DNA of 64,000 nucleotides from Atriophallophorus winterbourni. Its lineage: Eukaryota > Platyhelminthes > Trematoda > Plagiorchiida > Microphallidae. The notes below the pieces were generated by a model. It saw only the letters and a program-made list of their open reading frames with translations. It was not told where the DNA came from and ran no database searches. A program made the translations under genes and the position numbers. This document shows positions 45,741-60,200 of the stretch, piece after piece. The stretch lies in assembly GCA_013407085.1 (NCBI GenBank), contig JACCGJ010000597.1, positions 1 through 64,000 on the forward strand, read 5' to 3'. The number at the start of each line of letters is the position of its first letter. Position 1 is the stretch's first letter.

Positions 45741-46220
45741 TTAGTAAATGAAAAATATATAATACAGCAAAATCAAAATAAATGGGAGTATATTAATACG
45801 AATTAACATTTCAAAAAGAAACATTTTCGTGGCTGTCAAATTTGTAGCGGTTTATCCAGCGGAGATTTCACCACTAACAGCGTACGCATTCTGAATATTG
45901 TCTCAATGAACCAGAACACACTTCTCAACGTAACACAGCACACAAATCCAAAACAATCACACACGATAGACTTGTCCCCAAAAAAAACTCGTGAGCGATT
46001 AATAAAAAATAAAATGATGAAAACACCATAGATTTTTTAGTTCTTAATCTTTAAGTTCAATTTACTAATCGCACATAAACCTCTCCGTCGTAAAACGGAA
46101 TAAAATGGATTGGAGTTATGAATATTCCATTGAACATAATCTTGCAACCAACACGTTTTACTGAATCGTTAACCAATAGACAATTAAGGCGTCATTTCGA
46201 AACTATAAATAATCTACCAG
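45741..46220 (+). promoter_or_regulatory. Upstream region of the plastin gene
   Basis: 480 bp of AT-rich sequence between the gag end of a retroelement and the plastin start codon. No clear TATA box. The last bases before the ATG read AATCTACCAG, a possible 3' splice site. The promoter could lie here or the 5' exon could be supplied from further upstream or by trans-splicing. Confidence 0.35.
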
Positions 46221-46815
46221 ATGGGAATAGCAAAGTTAAGCGAACTCGTGGAAACATTTTACAAAGTAATTTAAAATAAACTTATTCTTTCAGTTCGATC
46301 CTAGGTATTCAGGAGTTTTGTTACCGAGTGACATTTTACCTGCTTTACAATGTCTGGGTTGCAAAATCTCTGAAGCTGAACTAACAGCAGCGTTCGTATC
46401 AGCTGGTTTGGGTAATCGTATTGACGAAGTTTCCCTGAGTGATTTCAAGCGAGTAAAACTATTTTTAATGCATTATTTATAAGCTATACCAAGAAATATG
46501 CAAAAAGGATCCACGCCGCTCAACTTTAGAAGGTTTTCAACCGAAAACCACACTTTATCATTATGGTTCAGCCGGGGAAGCGTTATGCGACGATACTCTT
46601 CATAGTGTCAGTGAAGAAGAGCAAATTGCTTTTTCTAGTTGGATAGAAAAGTCCGTCATATTTTTATTTATTTTTTACTGACAGAAATTTGAGGGAGGAT
46701 GCGGATTGCAAACATTTTTTCCCATTTGAACCAGAAGGTGGTGATCTATATAGCAAATGTAATGACGGAGTTCTTCTTTGGTCAGTATTTATCAATGTCT
46801 GTAATTATAATTTGC

Positions 46816-46846
<31 letters not shown>

Positions 46847-49800
46847 AGGCTTAGGTTATTGAGTGTTAGTTGTGCTGGCACTATCCAACAATAACCTACA
46901 AATTCAAACGTTGTTTGCCGATTCTACACGGTATCGAAACAATGTGAAACAACATATGATGAATCTGCGTGCAAATACCGTTTTTCAATTGTATATGTTT
47001 TATTCAACATTTTCACATTTTTAGTGCCTCAGCATTGCAAATTCTCGAGCTTTCTGAGTTACACTCTCTTTGTATACATAACATTTTAATGTGTAAGGAA
47101 TGTTAACAATGAAACATTATGGGTTTTATGTCAATAATATTCTTTATTGTTGCGAATGTTCATGTTGAATTTTAATCATATAATAGAAAATCGACTGATT
47201 AAGCTAAATTTGGTGGCCATCGATTGAGATTTTGCTCAGAACTTGCAATGCTTTTTTCGATATATTTGTTACATTTTCGAACGCAGATATTACAAATTTT
47301 ACGTGAATCATATTGCATGGTTTGCGATAAACCATATATTACTCTGTAGCGTGGTTATGAATTATTGTTTGGCTAACCAGACCCTCTATCTTTTGATTTT
47401 CGACACATGACCCACTAACTTAAATCAGTGTTACATAGTTTACATATGCTATAACGCATATTCACCTTGAAGATTTTTTTCAACCTGTTGCCAGTAAAAT
47501 CATCAATTCCTCTGTTCCCGGAACGATTGACCCACGAGCTGTCAACGTAAGCAGGAACATGTCCACCTACCAGATGCATGATAACATCACACTTGCGCTC
47601 AATAGTGCTCGTGCGATCGGCTGCAACGTTGTGAATATCGGAGCGAGCGATATTCAAAAGGGTACCAAACATTTATTACTTGGTCTTCTGTGGCAAATTA
47701 TCAAAGTGAGTACAAAATAATGTAGTTTTCAAAATCTACGAATATCGCTCACGGCTGCACGTGAACATATTTAATGCCGCACTACTTCGTTAATTTAATT
47801 TGAAGAGATTGCTACAAAAAATTATTGCGCTTTTGAAAAAATTCTCCAACGTTAGCCATTAAGTTTTGTGAGAAGCGTCGTTCAGTTTCTCAATTAATAA
47901 TGAAAATTTGATAAGAAATAATAGTAAAATACTCGTGTAAAATGCTAGAATTATTTATGATGTGAATTTTTTCGCGCATAGCTTAGACATACTGGAGAAA
48001 CATTTTGGACATCCTTAACGGAAGATCTTTGCCAATAAAAGCTAGCTTTTTAATGAAGACTGATGAATCTCATACATTATGGAATTTATTGAAGCTACAG
48101 TATAGTAATAAAGAAAATAAATTTCACCTGACACGTCCATCCTGTATATGCGAGTGCCTTCTGCACTTTTTAAAGCTAAAATATGTGAAATGATTAAAAA
48201 TGTTTGAAAAAATTAATTAACTTCAGTATTAATCCATAGTATTTTTTGATATAATCCACATTAACTTTCCATGTTATAGTTGGAATATTGGCTACGTACA
48301 ACTCTTAATTTGGATGACTTACTAAATATCAAATGATAATGCATGCAAAATTGAAGTCTTTTTAAATGAATTGCATTTGATTGTAAAAAATAAATGAGGA
48401 TGCTACAAAAAGATTAAAACAAGGCGTTGGCTTAGATAATACCTAGAGAAATCATCAACACCCTTCTTTCTCGTCACCATGATAGCGACGAACGTTGCAC
48501 ATATCGTGAAAAGTTTTACCGCATATCAAACTACCTTCTGTTTTCTGAGTAACATAAAATATGACTTCCATATTGATATTAGAAAATTCATTTTTCCGTA
48601 TTTTCTTGCAACTTAATATCAGATTGATTGTACCGCATTTGATTCCAATATAGTTACCATGGAAGCAAACGAAGCTAGATACATTTTCTTGACCCTTGAG
48701 AGGACGAACAAAATACCGTCATTACTCATTTCCAAAACATACTTTCACAAAGACCACCTTGCTACCGCTTGAGATTGACAGCAACCTTTCCTCATCTGGA
48801 AGAAAACGCCACTTTACCATGCATTCATAGCCGGACAATTATTTAAGAAATTCTTCGATGAATTCATTAACGAATCTGTTTGTTTCTACACATATGTAAG
48901 AACTCCATCATAGATAACACAACCTTACATCTACTTCAGCTGATTCTAAAAATATACAAAATATCCAAATATAAATGGGTTTTTGATTGCTGTATTTTCC
49001 AAAATCATCACATAGCCTCGCGATAAACGAACGCCGTACAACCTGATGTTGAGGCATTTTAAAAAAACGATAATAATAAAGCATTTTGTTGTTCTAGACT
49101 TCTGTTCAGGTTTAATATCACCAAACTTGAATATTTCTAGTGAATCATTTTTGAGTGTTGATAGTGCAGTGATACCTTGAAAGCTTTGCCTGTCTCATCT
49201 GGAAAATATAGCTGATTGACCATTGCTCAACATACTTCAATTAAAATATCACCAGAAAGTTTTCCTAGGAAATAACTCTGATTAATCTGGCCTACTAAAA
49301 CCGGCTTTGTGAAATAAACAAGGTAATACCACATTATCCAAAAAATAATATCCTTGATATAGGATTAAGCTAGTTAAAATATCGTTAAATTATTTGTCAA
49401 GTGTGCACAGCTAAATTAGTTTTAACATAAAGTAAATTGGTTACGTATAAAGCAAATAATAGAAGTGGGCCAAATCAAACAATGATAAAATCTTATAGGT
49501 CTAATTTCGGTTTCAATTTTGTCATTCCGGGCTATATAATTGTTGCACCGTCTTATCGCTGTGAGTACTGTGGGAGAGATTGTCACTTATGAATGGGACT
49601 GTTTAGTCATACTAAAATATGCGGAGCATGAAACCATCATGGGCTTGTGATGTACATCCATGGTCAACATCGACCGAAGGAGGCCAACAACAATATACAA
49701 TCTTCAAAACATCATCAATATTATTTTATTCCCTGGCCCTAGTCGCAACGAGAATCCTACTGGTTTTCACACCACATTTGATAGCTCTTGTATTGTATAA

Positions 49801-52800
49801 ATCAATTAAATAAATGTGTTTTATAACTATCTATGGTTAATTAATGTTTACGTCGCGATTCCGAGGTTATGGCTTGAACTTGTTTGAAGCCTAATGAAGG
49901 AACATACCGCTGTAAAATTTCCTGCGGTTGAAAACAAAAATAATAGTACACTTTAACGAAGATAATGTCAGATGTTGAGATTATACAGCTACATTTTTCG
50001 AACCACTTCAAAATTTTATGCAAGAATTTGCAATAGTTTATTCTATTGTCTCTATTTACTTAAAATTGAAATTATGATGTTAGTCACACACCTTTACACT
50101 TACAAACAACAGCCGTTTTTTGGCTAGTCGCCATCATAAGATGAATGCAGTCATAATAGACTAAGTGAGTCTTGGAACCTTGTTAAAGTGGTGAACAAAA
50201 GTATACTTGAATGCCACTGTTATATCAGGTTCATACAAAGAACCACAATGTTAATATACAGAATCACAAATTGATTCTTTATTAAGCCCTCAATACGCTT
50301 AGAAACTAACTTATTTGTGACAAGCTGTTATTCCCTGAAAAGTTTTCGTCATTGTATTCTATGTTACCTATTATTTTAAGAGTACAATAGAAACACTTGA
50401 CAAATCGCTGTGTTTACAAGTAGAAAAATTATTTGATTTAATATTTCCAGCAGCATTTTCATAATATTACTGTTCTTATTTACGCCACATGCACGTAACA
50501 TTGTGCATAAAAATCCTAATCAACCATTGAATCTTTGGCTAATCTATTACTTTTCAAAATCCGCATATTGTAAAGGGTTTCTGAATCCGGCTTCAATATT
50601 ATGAGCCTCACCTACTTCAAGTAATTTTGTCTCATAATTATTGTTCAATTTTCATCCTATTTTTACATAGCTAATTTTGGCAAACCTACTACAAGGAAAA
50701 TATAGATACTAAACAACATCACAGTAATCGTTTATAAGCGTTTTGTGTGCTTGGGCTGGAATCCCTGTGTGATTTAGCATTCGAACATATTTTTCGTTTT
50801 ATGAAACCTAACTGACTTCAAGGTCAACGTTCTAATAAGTATTAAATTTACCGCCAAAATGACGCTAAGGTTGAGAATTTCGTTTATTTCTACTACCTGT
50901 CTAATTTGTTTCCGTAACTTAGATTGGTCTATTGAAACAAATCAACGTCGTGGCACATGCAGAATTGGCCACGCTTTTAGAAGGCGATGAGACCATTTCC
51001 GATTTCGCGAAACTCTCCCCAGAGGATATCCTTATCAGATGGGTCAACTATCATTTGAAGGACACCGAGAGTGACACGAGGATGCAAAACTTCACAGCAG
51101 ACATCCGAGTGAGTGATTTAATGTTTTAAATCTGACTTGTAATAAACAATCTAAATGACCCAACAATCTTGTTGGAAGAGTGTGATAATCTTGATACATG
51201 ACACCAGGTATCAGTACAATTCTCAACCTCTCGCAACTAAACTGCTACATAGCACGGTGAAATAACTTTTCTACTCACAGAAAGAATGGTACCGGAATAA
51301 GTTCTAAGATTTTTGCCTTATTTTCAGTAACCCGGCTCACATTTTTTATCTAACGAAACGAGTCTGGACAACATTATACATCCTCTCTTCTTTATGCTAA
51401 TTCTATGAAGATATCGCCGTGATGAGACACGACCACGTTTCTGGTTCGACACACACACGTCCTTCGAAACTCACAGAGACACGGGTTGATAATTTGCATT
51501 TTCGATTGTTACGTTAGTAGCAACTCGATCGACGTTGGTGTACCTGCCGAGTTGTTGAATTACTGCCATATCACACAATGTGTACAGTTTCGAAAGAAAC
51601 ATGTTTTTACTGAGAGATTGCGAGAAAATGGCGTAGAATCAAGTTCTTATAATCCGAGAAAAGTAGTTTTCGATTGAAACATTGACATCGCAACGAATCA
51701 TGTAGCAATATATTCTCTGTCGTGAGGAAAATTAGTATGCACTACATTTATGTCTAATAATATTCGAAGTCTCATGCCAAATTCACCTTACCAGAGAATT
51801 GTTTGTTCAAGTATTCAAATCAGTCTTCAAACGTTCGGCTCTGTGAACCATAGTTATTCGTGGATTGAACATAACTATTATTTACGCATTTACCATCTTA
51901 GTGATTTTAATCTTACCGTTTCAACTTGATCTAGACCAGCAGTGAAATATTGGTTGTCGATTCCGAGAGTAGATAGTCTGAGCAGCCTGCAAGATGAAGA
52001 AACCAGTGTTTTTCATCTAAGCAAAAGCCAGGAAAATTGTATCCCCTTTTGGACGCAGCTGGTATGACCAACCTGTTCAGTCACGTGTAAACACACGCGC
52101 ATGGGGTAACGCCGATAACATTCAAAAACATATTCACGAAAAGCACTTGTTTCATACATCCAACTGAACCAGTTGACATTTTAAGCCTTCGTGAGCAGTG
52201 CCCAAAAAGTTCTAGTTCGGTTTTCCATTTCTCCGCTTTTACGCGATATGTGGATCCTGTTCTCAATGTCCTTACCTGATTTTTTTTTCAAAAAAACACG
52301 AAATCACTAGTGGAGTGTGTCCCATTCAAAAGCATGTAATTATGAATGTAATTCAATTTTAATCCCAGCATATAGTTCATTACTTGCTGGGAATTGATTT
52401 TATTCAGCTTAGTTTAAACACACACTATAATGATTATTGTTGTCAGAATTGCGAAGTATATGCATATTTGGTTGAGAAAATCGCGCCTCAAGAGAAAAAG
52501 CCGTTCATGCATTCAACAAAAGTGAGTTTTCTTTTGTGAAAACCTAAAAATTACAATGCCATAAGAGAAAAACAATTTGTTGGAATGAAACAAATTGGAA
52601 TTGCATCATATCACTTATTCACCATATAAATTTAATAAAGCAATAATAAAAAGCTTTGCGAAAAACAAATGTTAGTGCAACTAGTGCCACCCGGCACGGA
52701 GAGGACTGAATGAATGAATGAAGAACTTGCAATACCAGGGTTGATTGATTAAACAAGGTCACTGCGTTTGTATAAGTCAAACAACAGTTATCGGTGTCTG

Positions 52801-54042
52801 TGATTAACACAATAGGCTGATTTAGACATCTCCCTACTCTTGCACAACGAATGATCAGCGGATATTGTGATGCCTGATATATTTTACTTTTTGTATTACT
52901 CACGAGTAGCTTATACTACATAATTTCTAACATCTCAGTATAAACTGCCTTTACCAGATTTCAGAGTGTTTAACTTCAGAAGTCATAGATAGAATCTCTT
53001 ATACATATTTATTCATCTGACGTAACTAATATTTTACCAAGGGCAGATCTCAAATTCATGATATAGATAACCAGTCGTAAATGGAAAGGCACTTTTTATC
53101 AACCTCAATAAAATACTCAATAAATCATTACTTGTACACCGAAGGACTTCACAAATGCCTGGAGTATATGATTATGGGCCGCGGTTCTATTATTGACATA
53201 AATATATGGGGAAGAGACAATTTTTTCGTCAATCTAGACGCAATTACACATTAATAGCTAATGATAATCACATTTGAAATATATGGACGAATGGTTTTTT
53301 ATACACGAACTAAACCTTTGATCATATGATAAACATAATTTCTCCAGCCAATTCTTACCTATAATAAGATAAGTTCTACTAATACCCAGATTGCATAAAT
53401 CAGACTTTTATAAACAAGGAATATTTAACAACATTATCGGATTTCCAAAAGAGGGTAGTTCGGTAGGTAGAAGAATGCTTGAACATTTTGTTACTTAGTT
53501 GGTACTTTGGATGGATGGTTCAATGTATAGATAAATGTGTTGGTTCTTCTTTTCTATCAGGTCAAATTTAAGTCAAGCGACCTAATTTATTTAAAATACA
53601 AATATTCCAAACATTTACCACATTATTGTTTCTGAAATAAGTAGCGTAAGCATCGTTAAACAACTACAAACGATGGTGCCATGCAATTTAAAGCACAATT
53701 AATCTCCATCCATAGAACAAGCAATTTTACCAGACATACAAACATAGGCGCACATTAAATTTAGGTTAAGTTACACAAAACATTGGTGCTTGTGAACAAG
53801 TGATTGACTGTAAATACCCAACAGCAAGGATGGTAGCTTGGATATGAATTTCGAACGACATAGAAAAATAATAATAATAACATTGATAAAAATAAAACTG
53901 ATGCTTATATAGAGAGAATGAAAGATAAAGTGAGAGATAGATAGATGGATAGATGGATAGATACATAGATAGATAGATAGATAGATGATGGATGGATAGA
54001 TAGATAGATCGATAGATGGATAGATAGATAGATAGATAGATG

Positions 54043-54117
<75 letters not shown>

Positions 54118-54209
54118 TGATTGATAGATAGCTAGATCGATAGATAGATGAATGATGGATAGATAGATAGATAGATAGATGAATGGATGGATGGATGGAT
54201 GGATGGATG

Positions 54210-54241
<32 letters not shown>

Positions 54242-57200
54242 TTGGCGTTCTTTTGTGTTGTTGAATATGTATTTGTGTGCAATTAGCGTTGCAACTGTTG
54301 CTCTCATGTCAGTTGACTGCGAGTGTTAAACGTGAGACGGGTGGGTGAGGCGTTAAATGTTGTATCTAGCGCCCTTGATAGCTACCGACAACGTAACGGA
54401 GATTATGGCAAGATAGACGGTTTGGCCTCGATTTAACTGGAGTAATACATTATAATTTCTCATTATTTACTTAATATTTTTTATGTATCAATTGATTGCA
54501 TTATTAACTTATATTATATTTTTACAACATTATCAACCACAGTGAAGTTATTTTTTCCCGTTTGCTGGGTAATAAATTCCATTAAGTTACACTTCTCATT
54601 TGGAGCGAATACAAAGGTTTTTCCGTTTTTATGTTTTCAAGGCTATTCTAGATGCTGTCGACTTAGTTCAACGTGCTGAAATGGTACTACAAAACGCGGA
54701 GAAACTAGATTGCCGGGTTTTTGTTCGACCACAGGATATCGTTAATGGATCACAGCGTCTGAATTTGGCTTTCCTCGCAAATCTTTTTCACGGATACCCC
54801 GCATTGGAAAAACCGCCAAATATTGAAGAACATTTAGCCGATGTCGAAGAAACACGCGAAGAAAAAAGTGAGTGTACCACTGCGTGCAAGACCTGTTGCT
54901 TCCGCATTTTTCACGTACACCTCACTAACACATTTCGTAACCTCTTCGAATCTATGAAATGAAATTTGTTGTTTTCATTTATTCAATATTTTTTCTTTGA
55001 ATTTAAGCATGTGATCAATGGCTTTGCCGTATTTTTGTACTACAAATAAATGATATTTAGCATGAATGTTTTCTTCGATATTTATTGGCGATCCTAAAAG
55101 TTGACTTCATTTTCAAACGGACACATACTATCTATCTTGGCATCCCGAAAATATTAGAATTTTAAGCTTAAATAAAATGTAGATTTTCGTATGTCGTGGC
55201 CCTTAATCGTTTTTCTTCCAACCATGTCTCAGCTTATCGAAACTGGATCAATTCCATGGGAATCGAGCCAACGGTAAATCATTTATTCGGTGACCTGACG
55301 GACGGACTAGTTTTGCTCAAACTATATGACATAGTCAAGCAGGGTTCAGTCGATTGGGCTAACGTTCACACAGAAATCTGTCACACACGGGCAAAAGCAA
55401 ACTTTCAGCGATTAGGTGAGTGTGACTTCATAATTTCGTTGCATCGTGAAGCTCCGTGTCTAACGATTTCCGCTTACCCACTTTGTAGATTAAGATACTT
55501 TTACCGTCGTGTAAAAATTGTGCTGTCGAAAGGCGATGAATAATTTGAGGTGAATTTGTACCAAGGAAAATCTGAATTCTCACGTTTAAAACGGAACGGC
55601 AAATAGTGTTAAAAGAGATTGCAGCGTAAATTACAGACGGTATGTATGAATGAAAACAGAAGCCTGATTCAGGTAAAGTGCCGCACAGTCATAGACTGCA
55701 CGTGGGTTAAGATACTAACGGTATGCATTCTTTGAAACACAGCGTGCTTAAAAGTACCATCTATGAGGCATCTTGAATCTATATCCAACGAAGTAGCTTA
55801 CTGTGAACAAGTCAGCAGTTTCTCAATGTTTTATATGCAAAACAGAAACGTCGAGTGTATTTTTCCGTTTTTGACCTGTAGGCATGGTTGTAATCACAAT
55901 AATAAAATTGAGAAAAGTTTTGAGAGTAACCGCAAATGACACATCAATCCTGACTATCAACCTACTGCGAAGCATTCGCTATGAAGCATCAGCCGTGGCA
56001 ACTCGAACGAGCATGTGATACACATTATGCTCTCCATAGGGTGACACCGGTCGTAAAGGTAATCAATGATTAAGACGATTATTAATAAAATTTAAGTGTT
56101 CAATCGGTGTGGCACTATAAGTTCAACAAAATTTAATTTCTAGTTTCGTGAACCAAGTTTAAAAATTCAAGATATGGACTTGCAAGCCACTGCTGAATGA
56201 GGTGAACACGACTAACCTGTTCAATCACGTGTCTCCACAAATGTAGAATGGTTTGAACTAACGGGTTGAACGGAAAATCCTGCATTTTAATAACACTCAC
56301 ACACACTACGACCGGTCTTTTTCTATTTGCACTCATCAGCCAGGGACAGTACGATCAAGATCCACTTGCCTTGAAACAGCGGGAGAATATGTATACGATT
56401 GTTGAAAGTGTTTAACTTGAGCAACCTATTCAATCAAAGGATTTGATTGTTCTTTTGATGTCCATTCCAGTTGCTGCGATCCAAGTTTGTAGGAGAATGC
56501 AAATCTTCACCTATTTGCAATATTTCGTACTTTCTGAAGTTGAATGGAAGCTCGCTTCGCTCTGACCAGCTGTTCAATATATCCAAATCGCGCTTTAAGC
56601 GCAAAAATCCACGCTTGACGTGATTAGCATTCAAAGTTTAGCTTCAGCCACAAAGAGAATTATTTTGGCTGTGACAAGTTTTGGAAGGTCGTTGATGTAG
56701 ACCCAAAAGAGAACTGGACCAAGTACCGAACCTTGTGGGACACCGCTAGTGGCTTAGATTTCCTCAGACATCACACCATCGTTACGTACAGTTGCCTTGG
56801 GATCAAGGAGGTAGCTTCTCAGCCATGTAAGAAGATACCCATCGATACCAACATCCTACAGCTTGCTCAGGAGTATAGAATGGTCCACGAGATCAAACGC
56901 TTTTGATATGTCTACGTAACGCGCATGCACGCAACCAACATAATCCATTGCTTGCGTCCAGTCGTCCATTATCTCCAATAGGCTAGTCAAGCAAGAACGA
57001 GACTTCTGAAATCCATGCTGCTCTCTGGACAACAGGTTTTGTGTTTCGAGATGACTTACAATTCTTTCGCACAAAATTCGCGCCATAACTTTTGAGATAA
57101 CTGGAAGGAGTGTTAGAGGGTGGTAATTTGCTAGGTCAGAACGAGTTACATCTTTGTAGATGGGTTTTATGATTCCTCTCTTCCAGTCAGTCGGTACAAC

Positions 57201-60200
57201 AACCTAAATCAAAGAGTGATTAAATAAATTACAAAGTGGTTCGCACAATTGACTGCCGCATAAATTTAGGATTGCCTGTGTGATTCCGTCTGCTCCCGGA
57301 GACTTTATGATATTCAACCTGCGTAGGTGGTGCTGCATTATTTCAGAATTGATGTATATATCGCAGATAGTCTCCGGCATAATTTGTGCTTACAATTCTG
57401 ATGGTTGTAATGCTTCCTTGGGGGTGAAAACTTGTGAATAAAAACTGGGTTGCAGCTTCGTAGTGTTGTTAACTGTTCGATGAAGTAGTTTGGAATTTCG
57501 CTGCATTCCTACTGCCAGCTGAAGCTGGTGATATTGTTTATCCTCCCGGATGAGATTTGTGACTTGATTCCGCAATTCGTGAAATTTTGCCCAGGTCGAT
57601 TCTGTTCTGGCGACCCTGTGAATAGCTCATGCCAAATTTCGATTTGTCAACCATTTTCTAATTCTGAAATGGGGTTCTTTCCTATTATATTTCGGGACAG
57701 TTAGAAGTTAAATGTATTATGTTGGTGATGTAATCTGTCAGTGTTCTGCAATGCGAGTCCGGATCACTGAACTTTACATTAAGTTCATCGAACCAATGTA
57801 ATCCACTTTTATTTCGTTTTGTTCGCTTTATCATTCTGCTGGCGTTGCACACGTGTTAAAAAAGCATAACGAGGTGATCGCTTTGACTCAGCGGAGGGGG
57901 ATACTGAACGTATTCAACAGCCGTGGCTTCAGAGGTTCAGACTACGTCTAGACCAGGTGTCTGTTGCAACTTTCGTTGTAAAGTATATTCGAAAACAAGG
58001 GGATGTAATCGAACAGTTGTAGTCTAGTGATCGCGGTGGATAATCTACTCAGCTATATATTCGATGCAGATTGGAGTCTTCCATAATAAATAATTGAAAA
58101 TTTGCGCTCTTTTTCAACGTACGCATTGCTTTCAAAAGTTTTTCATCATGATTATCCGATGATGATGATGATGAACGGTAAATTGCACCAACGATGAAAC
58201 TGTCTCCTTATTCGAGCTTGAAGTTACACCATATACTGTTTTCCAGATCGAGATCAGTGTCTGTAACTACCATGCTGTCTAAACGTTCGTGCTGATAAAC
58301 AGCTACTCCACCACCTGTTCTTAAGCGGTATCTCCGAAACAGTGTCCTGTTTAGAATAGAGAGCTCGTGATTACTCACGTGAGGTTGGAACCATGTCTCA
58401 GTTATTGCTATGACGTCGAGTGAGTGCTGATTATAGAGATCCTTCATTTCAGCTAGCTTGTTTACCGGGCATTGTGCGTTTGTATATAGGCAATTGATTG
58501 TGCTTTTCGTATAAAGTGATGGAGATGAACGCTCGTCTTTGTGTCCGACCCTTCGAAAGTCGGACATCGGTCGTTTTTTACAATTGCCGAAGTGTTCCCA
58601 ATCCGAGTCTGGTCTGATTGTAGAGGCCATGGTTCATTAGGCGATTTCGGTGTAGAAAGTCTGGGGTCACTCATTCTGACATCTTTCGGGAGATTCCTAT
58701 GATTTTCTTTCCAGTTGGCCCTAATTGATTCCATCATACCTCGTTAAAAATGTTATTTTCAGAGATTTTGGCCTTTATAATTTGGTGACCGTGGTATTCT
58801 AAATGTGTCCTCCACGACTGACTCGTTAGCTCTGATGCTGCTAGAAACGTAGAGCCATTGTTTGTAATCGTATGCTGTGTTTCACTACCCAAAGCAGTGT
58901 TAGTGTGTTCGGGAACACCAAGAAGAACCATACTGTATTGGTCAGATCCATCCTCATTGTTTAAATTACCTTTCCCATCCCTCCACGGAATATCAGCATG
59001 CATGTGACATTTAGTCTGTAAACATGTACGGGGGTAAGTAATAGTTTAGAAGAACGTGTTCCATCAATTGTTGACATTTAAGAATTATCCTCAGTAAAAT
59101 CGGTTCGTTAAGATGAGGAGAATTCGGGTGCCGACTTAGGCGGGTTATTGAATCAAGCAGTATCGAGCTAACACCCATCATTGAACACAGCTGGTACTAT
59201 TGTTCAATGTAGTGAGTTCGTCTACTTGAGAAAAGTGTCCATGATATCTCCGCCACATTGGTGCAGATTACACTGATATTCTTCAAATTTGTTTTTATTT
59301 CAATATTAGTTTTGCAGGTATTGGAATTTTGCTGATGGATAGCCAATAGACGCCCCTTCGACTTTTTATTCTGAATAACATCTGAATCACAGCTAGCGTT
59401 TCGCATTACTCAGCTGTTCAGCCTCCCGCAAATTCTCTTTAGATAGCGGAGCATCTTGTTGAGGTATGGGATGTAGCGTTGGGTTTAGGTTGGTTTAACT
59501 TTTTAGTGAGTTATTGTGGGCATTTACTATCGACTTCAATGTTTTCTCGAATTTTTAAGAACGGTTCTCTCAGTATTTAATGCGATCTTCTGCGTTACCT
59601 GATTGCTCTCAGCGCCGTTTAACTGCTTTGTTCTACACCTGGAAGTTCAGCATTATTAATAAAGACAAGTGCCTCTTTAGTCAAAACTTTATCACAATTA
59701 GTGTGTATCATAGTAGAGCACACATAACACGACTACTTTCGATTTTACGCTTACCCGTACTGACACCCTTGGTATGACGAAGCTTCTGAGTCATAAGCGA
59801 AACGTTACCAATAAACTGCTCTCACTGATTCATTACAAAATTTATTTGTTCATGATCGGTCACGAAGATTTTCCATTACACACTAACCCCCTTTTTGCAA
59901 ATTTTACGTAAAGCAAGCGTATTTTTTCTTGGGTTCCGACATCCGATAGCGGTTGAGGTCAAGGTCGCCCGATCGTTAAATGTGGGTTTAGATATATGAT
60001 ACAAAACATGGTGGACAATAATGTTCCATGCTCATATATATATATATATATATATACATAATATATATATGAATAAAACGAGGATAAAATATGGTTAAAT
60101 AATCTAGCAAGGACGACTTACACCGCGAAACGCAGGATTACTTTGGGCTCCAGTACGTGAAACTAAATCAAAAATCAAGCATTCCACACTACAATAATCA

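Noticed and set aside
53766..54307. Long Ile-Tyr-Leu-Ser repeat proteins
   Set aside because: Translation of a GATA microsatellite in all frames of one strand.
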